DNA of 64,000 nucleotides from positions 124,001-188,000 of the forward strand of contig JBQLZO010000025.1 in NCBI GenBank assembly GCA_052168315.1. Direction: 5' to 3'. Numbering within the stretch: the first letter of the stretch is position 1; every line of letters starts with the position of its first letter. Both the position numbers and the translations under genes were made by a program. The notes below the pieces were generated by a model that saw nothing but the letters and a program-made list of their open reading frames with translations, had not been told where the DNA came from and did no database searches. This DNA comes from JBQLZO01 sp052168315 (lineage in GTDB: Bacteria > Planctomycetota > Phycisphaerae > Phycisphaerales > UBA1924). Below, in pieces: positions 42,484 through 51,368 of this stretch.

Positions 42484-43614
42484 TCACCCTCCCGGGCCGA
42501 TGCCCCGCACATCGGGAGCCCCGACCCAGCCCTCCGGCGCGAACCAGACCATTCGCCGACCGAAGTCCAACGCCATCGCTCGTTGCCTCAGCGCATCCAT
42601 GCCCAGCACGGACTCCACGCCCAACTGCGCCACGCTCGACACCGCGGGGTCGTGCATCGTCGCGACCTGCCGGATGGGCAGCGACAGCCCGCCGATGTTC
42701 ACCGCGTACGGCCCCGACTTCGTCTCCACCGTCCGCACCACGGTCCCGGCATTCATCGGCTCACCTCGCTCCCGGCCGGGCAACCGTTGGAACAACTCGT
42801 GCGGCACGAAGCTGATCGTCGCTCCCGTGTCGACCAAGGCAAGGAGGGAGGTCTCGTGCCCGTCGATCCGGCACGCCACCCACACCGCGGTGCCGGCGAC
42901 GGCCATCGGCACGCCGTGCCAGCCCTCGAAGCCGGGGCGCGCGCCGCCTCGTGGCACGAGCCAGATCCGCCGGGACTCCCAGTCGAACACCGCGACATCA
43001 AACAGCGCGAAGAAGTCGTTCGAGAGATCGCCCCGTGCGTCCGCCGGGGTCTTGTTGATGTTCACAGTCGCGAGCGCCGCCTCCATCCGCACATCGCCCA
43101 GGACCATCCGCTCGATGAGCGCGCGGCTCCCGATCGACCGCCCGCCCGCGGTCATCCCCACGCCCAGCTCCGCGGGCCCCATCACGGGCAGCCCCGCCGA
43201 GAGCGCGATCGCCCCGGTGAGGCTCACCGGCGTCCGGCCCGAATCGCCGGCGGCGACGATGCCGGTGTCGACATCCAGGCGGATGCGCTCCCACCGCCCT
43301 TCGGGTGCCGCGAGCCAGCCGCTGACCAGCGGGTGCTCGCCATCCGATCGTCCCACCCCCCGCCACTCGAACGGCACGCTCGGGAGCGGCGCTCCATCGG
43401 ACGCCTCGCTGTCGATCCAGCCCACGCCATCGCGATGGAATCGCTCGAACGCCGCCGCATCGTCGGCGCGAAACGAGAACTCGGGTGCGGTCCGGAACCA
43501 TCGCACGCCTGCGGGCTCATGATGCCCGGCGCACCCGCCAATCACGCCGGCGGCGCACAGAGCGATCGCACCGCACACCGCGCGAGCGCAACTCTCACGA
43601 GCCTCTGGACGCAT
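42484..43614 (-). CDS. Two-lobed retropepsin-like aspartic protease lipoprotein, 376 aa
   Basis: Lipobox VIGGC places the lipidated Cys at 28. Two similar lobes follow. Lobe 1: DVDTGIV (Asp116), IERMVLGDVRM and LSNDFFALFDVAVFDWESRRIWLV (about 195-220). Lobe 2: ALVDTGATISFVP (Asp262), a flap-like stretch, and VLGMDALRQRAMALDFGRRMVWF (about 335-360). Each has the DTG catalytic motif plus the hydrophobic-hydrophobic-Gly/Asn-Asp motif of retropepsin-like proteins. Both lobes therefore could pair inside one chain as in pepsin. It is 27 bp downstream of the KdsC-like gene. Protease activity is inferred. Confidence 0.78.
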   Translation of the reverse strand: MRPEARESCARAVCGAIALCAAGVIGGCAGHHEPAGVRWFRTAPEFSFRADDAAAFERFHRDGVGWIDSEASDGAPLPSVPFEWRGVGRSDGEHPLVSGWLAAPEGRWERIRLDVDTGIVAAGDSGRTPVSLTGAIALSAGLPVMGPAELGVGMTAGGRSIGSRALIERMVLGDVRMEAALATVNINKTPADARGDLSNDFFALFDVAVFDWESRRIWLVPRGGARPGFEGWHGVPMAVAGTAVWVACRIDGHETSLLALVDTGATISFVPHELFQRLPGRERGEPMNAGTVVRTVETKSGPYAVNIGGLSLPIRQVATMHDPAVSSVAQLGVESVLGMDALRQRAMALDFGRRMVWFAPEGWVGAPDVRGIGPGG

Positions 43615-43641
43615 CGCGACGCCTCCGAATCGTTCCGCTCG

Positions 43642-44289
43642 CTACGGGCGGTCCGCGAGCCGCGCCCGCAGCAGGTGGTCGCACACATCGCGGACCGCGC
43701 CCCGCCCGCCGGGTCGCGGTGTGACGAATCGCGCCACTTCGAGCACGACCGGCTCCGCGTCCGCGGGCGCGATCGCGGCGCCCACCAGGCCAAGCGCTCC
43801 CAGGTCGTTCACATCGTTTCCAACAAACGCCACCCGCGCCAGCGGCACGCCGAGCTCCGATGCGATCGACGCGATCGCATCCGCCTTGTTGGACTCGTTC
43901 TGGCGGCACGCCACCCCCAGCGTCCGGCACCGCGCCGACACCACCGGGTTCTTCTGCTTCGAGAGCACGACCACAGGCAGGCCGTCGGCCAGCACCATCT
44001 GGATCCCCATCCCGTCCGAACGGTTGCACGCAACCAGCTCGCTCCCATCCTGATGCTGGAAGACGCGGTTGTCCGTCATCACGCCGTCAAAGTCCAGCAC
44101 CAGCGCACCGCATTCCGCGGCGTCCGTCCACCGTTCGAGCGGCGCTGGCGAGGGTCCGCTCCCGCCGCGCTGCCCGGACGCGATCGCGTCCCGCCGGGTC
44201 CGGCGCAGATACTCGCGCAGTGCGCGAAGGTCTGGATGATCAGGATTGGGCGTCGGCACCAGCGGCGCCGATGGACCTCGATCGTTCAT
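43642..44289 (-). CDS. kdsC: KdsC-like HAD phosphatase, 215 aa
   Basis: HAD-superfamily phosphatase of the KDO-8-phosphate phosphatase type, which makes free KDO for lipopolysaccharide. LVLDFDGVMTDN (about 88-99) carries the nucleophile and acid/base Asp; SDGMGIQ (about 115), VVLSKQ (about 132), the Lys of ESNKADAI and the motif-4 pair VGNDVNDLGAL follow in family order. A poorly ordered extension of about 75 residues precedes the domain; standard KdsC is about 185 aa. An internal start cannot be ruled out. KDO genes fit a cell with an outer membrane; no other kds gene is nearby. Confidence 0.87.
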   Translation of the reverse strand: MNDRGPSAPLVPTPNPDHPDLRALREYLRRTRRDAIASGQRGGSGPSPAPLERWTDAAECGALVLDFDGVMTDNRVFQHQDGSELVACNRSDGMGIQMVLADGLPVVVLSKQKNPVVSARCRTLGVACRQNESNKADAIASIASELGVPLARVAFVGNDVNDLGALGLVGAAIAPADAEPVVLEVARFVTPRPGGRGAVRDVCDHLLRARLADRP

Positions 44290-44445
44290 GCGGCCAGCCC
44301 TCGCGTCTCTCAAGGGCGCGCCACCACCGAAGCGCCCGGAGCACAGGCTAGCGGCGAACATCGGTCGGCACCCGCCCCGCCGCGCGTCCCCTCCCTCGCA
44401 CGCCCGGTGACCGCGCCCCGCCGGATCCCGACCCGGCGATCCAGC

Positions 44446-45576
44446 TCAGGCCGCATCCTCATCCCGCTCGCCGCCAGAACTCGACGCGCTGCCGTTCGCC
44501 CGGGCGCCCGTCGGGCGGTCCTGGCTCAGCGAGCCCGCAATCTGCTCGAGGCGCGCCACGACTTCCATCATGTTCGCCGGGCGGGCCGCGGCGTCCACTT
44601 CGACGCAGTGGAGAATCAGGTCGCTCAGCGCATCGGGCACCCGCGAGTTCAGCTCGCACGGCGCGGTCGGCTTCTCGATGAAGCGGTCCTCCCGCGCGCC
44701 GGTCAGCGACTGCGTCCCGGTGGACATCGCCGTGGGGATGTGCCGCTGCGTCAGGCACCAGTACATCGTGGCGCCGAAGTTGTAGATGTCCGTCTTCGGA
44801 GTGATCGCGCGGAGGTGCGCCTGCTCGGGCGCGATGTAGTCCGGCGTGCCCTGGATCCGTTCCTTGACGGTCCCGATCGGGCACGCCTGGCCGAAATCAA
44901 TGATCTTCACATCGCCGCGCTCGTTGACGACGATGTTGTTCGGCTTCATATCCGCGTGCACGAAACCGCACGAATGCATGTGCGCCAGCGCCACCGCCGC
45001 CTCGCGGAAAATGTGCAGCGCCTGCTCGAAAGTTGAGGGTGGGTTCCGCTCCAGCGACACCCCGTCGACATACTCCATCAGCAGGAACACTTCCTTGACC
45101 GTCAGCAGCTTCGCGCGCCCCTTAATCACGCGCTCGATGTGACGGATCGCCGGGTGCCGGATGCGCTGCGACACCTCGTACTCGGCCTCGGCCTGATCGA
45201 GGAACCGCTGGTCCTTCGGTGAGTGTTTCTCCACATGCTTGAGCGCCCAGATCCGCTTCGACTTGCTGTCCTGCACCAGGTAGATCACCGAAGCCGCACC
45301 GCGACCGACCTCGGCAAGCACCGAATAGCCGGCCAGCTTCGTTCCGGGTTTGGCGGGCGTGTAGTGCTTCACTTCGGCTCTTGCCTTGTCTTCCGAACGG
45401 CTCTGGGGGTGCTGCGGCGCATGGATCGGGGTCGGTCGGTCTCGCCCCGGACTCAACCGGGCAATCGGATTCGGGGCCTGTTCGAGACCATCCGCCAGCG
45501 CCATCATTGGCCGAGTCGCCGGAGAATTGTCACCCACGGGAGTGGATCGGACGCGAAAGGCAAGCGATTCGTTCAT
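44446..45576 (-). CDS. Soluble Ser/Thr protein kinase, non-RD type, 376 aa
   Basis: Hanks-type kinase without any membrane helix. An N-terminal disordered region (about 1-78) is followed by the kinase domain (about 82-345): glycine loop EVGRGAASV, Lys113, HADMKPNN (207-214, Arg of HRD replaced by Ala, so activation-loop phosphorylation is probably not needed), DFG at 227-229, and GTPDYIAPEQ (243-252). The C-terminal 30 residues are polar. A possible promoter lies about 200 bp upstream. Targets are unknown; the FHA gene at 40.7 kb and the MoxR gene are nearby but not in the same clear operon. Confidence 0.92.
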   Translation of the reverse strand: MNESLAFRVRSTPVGDNSPATRPMMALADGLEQAPNPIARLSPGRDRPTPIHAPQHPQSRSEDKARAEVKHYTPAKPGTKLAGYSVLAEVGRGAASVIYLVQDSKSKRIWALKHVEKHSPKDQRFLDQAEAEYEVSQRIRHPAIRHIERVIKGRAKLLTVKEVFLLMEYVDGVSLERNPPSTFEQALHIFREAAVALAHMHSCGFVHADMKPNNIVVNERGDVKIIDFGQACPIGTVKERIQGTPDYIAPEQAHLRAITPKTDIYNFGATMYWCLTQRHIPTAMSTGTQSLTGAREDRFIEKPTAPCELNSRVPDALSDLILHCVEVDAAARPANMMEVVARLEQIAGSLSQDRPTGARANGSASSSGGERDEDAA

Positions 45577-46100
45577 GGTCTGGAGCCCGATCGACGCGCC
45601 CGCCGGTGATCACACCACCGGACAAACCCGTCGAAATGCGGAATTCGGGGATTCAGGACGCCCGTTCCCGTGGGCACCAGCGTCAGGGGGTCTCATCGAC
45701 CACCCAACCAGGGCCCCTGAGCACAAAGCGCCCGATCCCGATCCATCCGCACCGGCACGATCCGACCGAATGGAGTATCCCTTCCCGCTGGTATGTTTGC
45801 AAGTCCTTTGGAATACGGGATTTGCGGTGCCCGGTTCCAGTGGTTCGCCTCCCCGCACACCATCCGACGCGGCAACAACATCCCGCGGGCGTCAAATCCC
45901 CGGCCCTCGATCCCGCCCGCCCCCGCTGTCTCGATCCGATCAAAATCCAATCAAATGGTTGGGCGCTGGGACCGACATCGCCACGATCAGGGTCGATCGC
46001 GCCGACCAGCGCACGCCGGACACAAATCACCACCGGACCGATGCCTGAGCAAAATCCAAATGGAATGAAAGATCCCCACCCCAGCGTGAGATCGCCGGGC
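45577..46100. other. Gene-free region upstream of the kinase
   Basis: 524 bp without any recognisable gene or RNA. The only clear signal is the candidate promoter at 45774-45802. Base composition is less GC-rich between 45,930 and 46,080, with short AATCCAA-type words. Confidence 0.45.
45774..45802 (-). promoter_or_regulatory. Candidate sigma-70 promoter of the kinase
   Basis: Minus strand TTGCAA (45802-45797), 17 bp, GATACT (45779-45774). It has four of six matches in each hexamer and standard spacing, about 200 nt before the kinase ATG. Confidence 0.4.
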
Positions 46101-46769
46101 TCACCGCGACCAGGTCGCTAGCCGCTCGTACAGCGCAGACTCGGGGAACAGGCGGCCGGGGCTCGTCGTCGGCGCGATCGCCCGATGCAGCACCACGGCC
46201 TCGCGCCGAATCTCAAGCCGCTCGTGCAGAATGTCCAGCAGCGCGGTCAGCGAGCGGAGCTGCGCCTCCGTGAACGCGTGGCGCTCGCCATCACCCACCA
46301 GACAGATACCGATCGTCACCCGGTTGTATCGCTCAGAGTCAGTCCCGCTGACATGGGCTCCCGGGAGCTGCTCCACCCACCGGTATCCGACCTGGATCTC
46401 GCCATCGCCCGCGCCGCCGCCGTTTCCGATCACGAAGTGATACCCCAAGCCCTGCAGCCCGAGCGCCTCGTGCTCGCTCGAAATCGTGCTTGCCGAGCCG
46501 CGACGGTCGCCCGAATGGTGGATCACGATTCCCGAGAAGTCGTACTCCCGCCCCTCTTCGATGACATCAAAGACCGCTTCCACACCCCGCTGCTGCGCGG
46601 CACTGGCCGCGGGAAGCGGCGTCGCCACGCGGCGCCCGTTGTCCGTCGCAAGCAGGAGCCCGCCGACCGCCGTCATCGCCACGACAAGCGCGAGCCACAC
46701 GATCTGGCGGCGACCCAGCGCCTGCCCTCTCACGACCGCCGGGTTGTCAGCACTGCTCGGTTCGAACAT
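46101..46769 (-). CDS. Membrane-anchored amidase_2/PGRP-like protein, altered zinc site, 222 aa
   Basis: N-acetylmuramoyl-alanine amidase fold (Amidase_2/PGRP). A membrane anchor (about 23-42) precedes the domain (about 78-215): IVIHHSGDR with His84, GYHFVIGNG, RYNRVTIGICLVGDG and VLHRAIAPTTSPGRLFP with His195. In active T7-lysozyme-like amidases the third zinc ligand is Cys in the T-x-CPG motif; here it is Ser203 (TTSPG). The protein may therefore bind peptidoglycan without cutting it, or use a different ligand. ATG 46769 is chosen; an in-frame TTG start at 46790 is possible. Confidence 0.83.
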   Translation of the reverse strand: MFEPSSADNPAVVRGQALGRRQIVWLALVVAMTAVGGLLLATDNGRRVATPLPAASAAQQRGVEAVFDVIEEGREYDFSGIVIHHSGDRRGSASTISSEHEALGLQGLGYHFVIGNGGGAGDGEIQVGYRWVEQLPGAHVSGTDSERYNRVTIGICLVGDGERHAFTEAQLRSLTALLDILHERLEIRREAVVLHRAIAPTTSPGRLFPESALYERLATWSR

Positions 46770-47055
46770 GGCCCGCTTTGTCTCGAACAAGACCGGTCAG
46801 AGAGAATCGCCGCAACACGCAAGCATGACATGAATCGGGTGATGATGTCGGATTGGTTCAATCGATCCAAGAATTTCCGGGGGATCAATCACACACATCG
46901 GGCATCCGCGCCCTCCCCCTTCGCAGAAACGCCCGCCCCGGTTCGTCCGCGAACGCCTTCTGGACCGGTTGCGCCGGGCCCGAGACGCCGCCGACACCGG
47001 TCCTCTCGGACCCGCCCATCCTGCCCCATCGCACGCCTGGCGCAAAACCTCCGTT

Positions 47056-47298
47056 TCATTGATCCACCAGCAGCCGCCCGCGGAGGTTCGGCGTCCGCAC
47101 ACCCCACTCGTCCGTCACAAACTGAGGTTCGAGCGCATCCCGAGACCGAAGGTACGCATCAAACTGCGTGCGAGACTCCCTCGGCGAAAGCAACGGCTTG
47201 GAACACCCCGTCATCGCAACGCCACCCAGACACAGCATCGCGCCACACACCACGCCTCCCAATCGCGCGGACCGTGCCAACCCTCCGAAGCATGGCAT
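47056..47298 (-). CDS. Small lipoprotein, 80 aa
   Basis: Not assigned to a family. The signal peptide ends with lipobox VAMTGC (lipidated Cys about 32). The mature part of about 48 residues reads SKPLLSPRESRTQFDAY...VTDEWGVRTPNLRGRL; the D-E-x-G-x-R-x-PNLRGRL ending looks conserved in planctomycete small lipoproteins from memory, but this was not searched. The frame extends upstream to 47382 without a start better than ATG 47298. No strong ribosome site. Confidence 0.6.
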   Translation of the reverse strand: MPCFGGLARSARLGGVVCGAMLCLGGVAMTGCSKPLLSPRESRTQFDAYLRSRDALEPQFVTDEWGVRTPNLRGRLLVDQ

Positions 47299-47417
47299 AT
47301 CTGGTGCACACCGCCCACCGCACCACCCCATTGAGTGGTTCGAATCGAGCCGGGTCCGAACGGATCGCCTGAGAAAGCACATCGCGAAACGATCATACCA
47401 CCCCGCCCCGCGCCCGC

Positions 47418-48110
47418 TCAGCGCGCCGCAGGCGTATCCGACGGGAGCCGGCGCTCGTGCACCCGCTCGACCACCTCGGTCGCCACATGGCGCTGGCCCG
47501 TGATCACATCCTCGAGCACCACCGTGATCGCGACCCGCCCGAGCGCCGCCGAACGCCGCCCGGGGCTCACCGGGACCCGCACCGCGTAGTGCGTGCCCAG
47601 CGGAGACGAGCGGTACGCCTCGCGGAGTTCCTCGGGCGAGAGCGTCACAGACCCCAGCGCCTCGGGCATCTCCGTCCCGCCCGCCACGCCAAGGCGCACC
47701 GCCTCCACCGTCAGCGTCCCCGCGACCTGAACAAACCGCTGACGACCATCCAGCGGACGAACGAAGACCTCCACGGCGTCGACCACCGAAGGGTCGAACT
47801 CGGCCACCGGCCCGGACAGCCGCCCGATCACCAACCCGGACACCGCCGGCATCGCCCGCACCACCGCCGACGCCGCATCCCCCTCGGTCGCCGCCAGCTT
47901 GGACAGCGCCAGTTCGCGCTGCGCGCGGGCCTCGTTCCGCTCGGCCGACAGCCGCGCCACCTCAGATTCGAGCTGCGCCACCTGGCGCCGCAGCGCATCA
48001 TTCTCGTTGTCGAAGTTCTTGGCGCGGGCGCTGCACCCCGACCCGCCCACGACCGCCGCCAACCCGGCGCACCCGAGCCAGAGCGCCAGCGCCCGCCGCC
48101 GGCGCACCAT
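47418..48110 (-). CDS. Lipoprotein with N-terminal coiled coil, 230 aa
   Basis: Lipobox GGSGC gives a lipidated Cys at about 26. Next is a coiled coil (about 32-75, NENDALRRQVAQLESEVARL with heptads), then a beta-rich domain (about 85-225) with strands VDAVEVFVRPLDG, VQVAGTLTVEAVRLG and RVAITVVLEDV. No known family. Start ATG 48110 has GGAAT 6 nt before it; ATG 48143 would add 11 residues. It is divergent from ddl with about 130 bp between, so they may share a promoter region. Probably a cell-envelope structural protein. Confidence 0.75.
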   Translation of the reverse strand: MVRRRRALALWLGCAGLAAVVGGSGCSARAKNFDNENDALRRQVAQLESEVARLSAERNEARAQRELALSKLAATEGDAASAVVRAMPAVSGLVIGRLSGPVAEFDPSVVDAVEVFVRPLDGRQRFVQVAGTLTVEAVRLGVAGGTEMPEALGSVTLSPEELREAYRSSPLGTHYAVRVPVSPGRRSAALGRVAITVVLEDVITGQRHVATEVVERVHERRLPSDTPAAR

Positions 48111-48242
48111 CGAGATTCCACACCCGGTCCGTGAACGCTCCATGCCGGGATTGTTGGACTCCCGCCGCGCCCGGGCGCACCCCGCCCGCGCACGCCGTCC
48201 AGAAGCAAGACAATCGCGCCCGATCACCGATGATTGGGGACG

Positions 48243-49187
48243 ATGCAACGCGCTGTGCAAGTCCTCGTGCTCGCGGGTGGGGTCGACACCGAACGCGCCG
48301 TCTCGCTCCGCAGCGCCGCGGCCCTTGTCCACGCGCTCAACCAACACCCGGACTACCACGCCACCTTGCAGACCGTCGATCAGGTCACGCCCGAATCCCT
48401 GGGCGGGCTCGGCGGCGATGTCATCTGGCCGATGCTCCACGGCCCGGTCGGCGAGGGCGGCCCGGTCCAGGATGCGCTCGTCGCCGACGGGCGCCCGTTC
48501 GTCGGCTCCGGGCCCTGGGCCGCGCGCCGGGCGATGGACAAGCTCGCGAGCAAGATCGAAGCCGCAGCCCTCGGGTTCGAAACGCCCCCGGCCTGCATAC
48601 TCCGCACCGACGACGCCGTGCCCCCGCTCCCGTTCCCGCTCGTGATCAAGCCGGTGGCCGAAGGATCCACCATCGGGCTGCATATCTGCCGCGACGAGTC
48701 GCAATGGTCGGCGGCCCGCGCCAATGCCCTGGCAACCGGGCGCGTCTGCATGGTTGAACAGATGGTCGCGGGGCGCGAGATGACCATCCCGCTCATCGTT
48801 GAGGAAGGGGGCTCCGACCCGACGCCCCTGGCGGCGCTCCCGTCGATCGAGATCGTCCCCGCCGAGGGGCTCTACGACTACCAGGCCAAGTACGAGCGGA
48901 ACGACACCCGCTATCTCATCGCAACCCAGCACCCCGACCCGGAGCGCGACCGGTCGCTCGCGCACGCCACCCAGCGGAGCATCGCCCTCTGCCGGTGGCT
49001 CGGGATCCGGCACCTCGCCCGCGTCGATGTCATCCTCGACTCGAATCACACGCCCTGGTTCCTCGAGGTCAATACCATGCCGGGATTCACAGACCACTCC
49101 CTGCTCCCCATGGCCGCGGCGGCCGCGGGGATCGACATGACCGCCCTGGGCGCGAGAATCCTGCGATCAGCGCTCCAGAACCACTGA
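48243..49187 (+). CDS. ddl: D-alanine--D-alanine ligase, 314 aa
   Basis: ATP-grasp ligase making the D-Ala-D-Ala end of the peptidoglycan precursor. LVLAGG near the N terminus, LHGPVGEGGPVQDAL (about 66-80; HGxxGEDG variant), the ATP-binding Lys/Glu region PLVIKPVAEGSTIG, then GREMTIPLI, VRVDVI-like LARVDVILD and FLEVNTMPGFTDHSL (Mg2+ ligands). Length is usual for the family. The ATG at 48243 follows GGGGA by 5 nt. It is followed 49 bp later by the ftsQ-like gene, as in dcw clusters. Gene presence argues that the cell makes peptidoglycan. Confidence 0.95.
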   Translation: MQRAVQVLVLAGGVDTERAVSLRSAAALVHALNQHPDYHATLQTVDQVTPESLGGLGGDVIWPMLHGPVGEGGPVQDALVADGRPFVGSGPWAARRAMDKLASKIEAAALGFETPPACILRTDDAVPPLPFPLVIKPVAEGSTIGLHICRDESQWSAARANALATGRVCMVEQMVAGREMTIPLIVEEGGSDPTPLAALPSIEIVPAEGLYDYQAKYERNDTRYLIATQHPDPERDRSLAHATQRSIALCRWLGIRHLARVDVILDSNHTPWFLEVNTMPGFTDHSLLPMAAAAAGIDMTALGARILRSALQNH

Positions 49188-49236
49188 AACCCGCCGGGCC
49201 CGTCCGGCGCTGCGCGAGCGAGAGGAAACACCCCCG

Positions 49237-50313
49237 ATGGCACGGAAGTCAAAGGGCAAGCCGGCCCGCGGCGGCAACGCGCGGCGCACACCAGCGCCCA
49301 AGCGAACCCAGCGCGCCGCACGGGCGCGAGGCTCCGACCAATCCGCCGGGATCGGTGCGTCGCTCGCCGGCGCCTCCGGCGCCGCCGCAAGCGGTTTCGC
49401 CACGCTCATCGCCCTCCCGTTCAGATCACGCAGGTCCACCGAGTGGGCCATCACCACCCTGCTCATCGGCGCGCTGGTCTGCGGGTGGATCCTCGCCAAG
49501 CCGAGGCTCCTCGACCGCGTCGCGGGCACCCACGCCGACCCCATCGCGGTCCACATCGATGTCCCCGCCGATCCCAACAACCCGGGGAACATCGCGCCGG
49601 CGATCCCCGGGCGCATCGTCGAATGGCTCACCAACCTCGTCAACGAACGCGCGACGAATCACGCGTTCCACACCGATGACCTCGAGAACGCACGCCAGGC
49701 CATCCTCTCGACCGGCTGGCTCAAGAACGACCTCACGCTCCAGCGCCAGCCAAAGGGCGTGATCCATGTCCGGGGCACCTGGCGCAGGCCGGCCGCGATC
49801 GTCCACGACGCCCAGGACCGGTACCTCGTGGCCAACGACTCGGCACCGCTCATGCTCCCGACGGGTTTCCCGATCCCGAACACGGCCTACATCATCCACA
49901 ACCCCACCATGCCCCCGCCCCGACGCGAGGCCCCGCCCGACCATTCCTGGCGGGTGCAGATCGCCTACGGCGAGCCGTGGCCGGGCGAAGATGTCAAGGC
50001 CGCCATCGAACTCCTCGGGATCCTGGATCGCAGCCCCGTCCGGGCTCAGGTCATGGGCATCGACCTCGCCGCCTTCCCCGCCGATGGACACCTGACGATC
50101 ATCACCGACTCGAACTCGCGCATCGTCTGGGGGTCGCCGTCCAACCCCGACGGCACCGCGCCCCCGGGCGAACAGCCCATCACCGAACGACTCAGAAGGC
50201 TTGAGTCGTTCCTCAGCACGCACCGGCGCATCGACGCGGGGCACGACCACCTGCTCATCTACACCCCCACCGTCATGACCCCGCCCACCGGGCCGCGGAC
50301 CGCCCGCCCGTGA
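49237..50313 (+). CDS. FtsQ/DivIB-like cell division protein, 358 aa
   Basis: Basic cytoplasmic tail (about 1-68, rich in R, K, A), one membrane helix (about 70-85), then a POTRA-like region (about 95-200) and a second beta domain (about 200-330) with strands HSWRVQIAY, VMGIDLAAF, LTIITDSNSRIVWG. This is the order of FtsQ, which links FtsB/FtsL to the divisome. Sequence similarity to FtsQ is low, so the call rests on architecture plus the ddl neighbour. It has AGAGGAA 9 nt before the ATG, and its TGA overlaps the next GTG (GTGA). Confidence 0.7.
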   Translation: MARKSKGKPARGGNARRTPAPKRTQRAARARGSDQSAGIGASLAGASGAAASGFATLIALPFRSRRSTEWAITTLLIGALVCGWILAKPRLLDRVAGTHADPIAVHIDVPADPNNPGNIAPAIPGRIVEWLTNLVNERATNHAFHTDDLENARQAILSTGWLKNDLTLQRQPKGVIHVRGTWRRPAAIVHDAQDRYLVANDSAPLMLPTGFPIPNTAYIIHNPTMPPPRREAPPDHSWRVQIAYGEPWPGEDVKAAIELLGILDRSPVRAQVMGIDLAAFPADGHLTIITDSNSRIVWGSPSNPDGTAPPGEQPITERLRRLESFLSTHRRIDAGHDHLLIYTPTVMTPPTGPRTARP

Positions 50314-51119
50314 ACCAGCCGGATCCACCTCCGCGCGAACCCGCCAACGCAGCGGGGAAGCAGAGCGGGTTCCGCATCGGCCCGTTTGTGTGGGTTCCCG
50401 AACTCGCCTCCACCGGCGAGAACGATCCGTGGAAGCACCGCAAGGGCGAGCCGCGCATCTTCACACTTTTCTGGTCGGCGTATCTCCTGCTCGCGGCCTT
50501 CGCCACGCTCCTGAGCACTCAGGCCCCCGGGATGCCGCGCGTCGGTCAATTCAACTGGGGCGCGCGATCGCTGCTCGTGCTCATCGCTATCGGGATCATC
50601 GTCCTCTGGCCCGCACTGCGCCTCAGCCAGTCCCCGCCGCCGCGCCCTGCCCGATCGCTCATCGCGGACTGGATCGTCGTCATGCTCCCCGTCGGCGCGA
50701 TGCTCCTCCCGCTCCCGCTCATGACGGGATGGTCCTTCGTCGTCGCCGCCGGGCTCGCGCTCATGCTCGCATCCTGGACCGTCGCGGGCGGCGCGATCAT
50801 CTGGGCGGGATGGCGCGCACGAACCAATGCGGCCCGGGGCGTCGGGACGCTGCTCGGCATCTCACTCGCCGCCCTCGCGCCCGCGCTGCACTGGTTCCTC
50901 GCATGGCTCGGGTACGCCCAGGTGCCCTGGTGGATCGGCATGTGCTCGCCAACCTCCGCCGTTTTCGCGCTCACCGAATCGCCCAGCGGGCTCGCGGTGG
51001 AGATGACCGCCCCGGAGTGGCTCGCTTCGCTCGCCCCGCTCGCGCTGGGCGGCGCGATCATCGCCATCGCCGGGCTCCAGCGCGCCGAGTCCACCGACGC
51101 GCACGTCCGCCCCGCGTGA
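50310..51119 (+). CDS. Six-TM membrane protein coupled to ftsQ-like gene, 269 aa
   Basis: Not recognised. After a polar N terminus (about 1-48, with GPFVWVPELASTG) there are six probable membrane helices at about 50-70, 87-106, 118-138, 142-166, 175-198 and 236-258. GTG at 50310 overlaps the ftsQ-like stop as GTGA, so both are made together. No enzyme or transporter motif is seen. A terminator follows 156 bp downstream. By context it may act in envelope growth or division, but this is a guess by neighbourhood. Confidence 0.75.
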   Translation: MNQPDPPPREPANAAGKQSGFRIGPFVWVPELASTGENDPWKHRKGEPRIFTLFWSAYLLLAAFATLLSTQAPGMPRVGQFNWGARSLLVLIAIGIIVLWPALRLSQSPPPRPARSLIADWIVVMLPVGAMLLPLPLMTGWSFVVAAGLALMLASWTVAGGAIIWAGWRARTNAARGVGTLLGISLAALAPALHWFLAWLGYAQVPWWIGMCSPTSAVFALTESPSGLAVEMTAPEWLASLAPLALGGAIIAIAGLQRAESTDAHVRPA

Positions 51120-51274
51120 TGCCGCCAGTTCGGCCCCGTGGGAGGCGGGCGAGCGCGAATGCCGCCGCAGGCCCGAGAATCCCGTGCCCCCACGCCCGCT
51201 CCGCTCGCCGACGTTGTTCCAGCGCCCGCCCATTCCTATCATCGGTTCCTGACGGGCGACCCAGCCCACCCACG

Positions 51275-51305
51275 ACGCAGCCGCCCAGCGGCCGCGTGTT
51301 TTTTT
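51275..51305 (+). terminator. Rho-independent terminator of the ddl-ftsQ-like operon
   Basis: Stem ACGC-A-GCCGC / GCGGC-C-GCGT with one mismatch and loop CCA, then G and seven T residues. It lies 64 bp before the greA start. Confidence 0.78.
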
Positions 51306-51368
51306 CACGCCTCACTCATCGGCGCTCTCGCTGCGGCGACCCGACAGCAACCGATCGGACACACTCAC

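Noticed and set aside
41968..45036. Open frame of 1022 codons on the plus strand
   Set aside because: It runs antisense through MoxR, retropepsin, KdsC and kinase genes, all of which have clear motifs on the minus strand.
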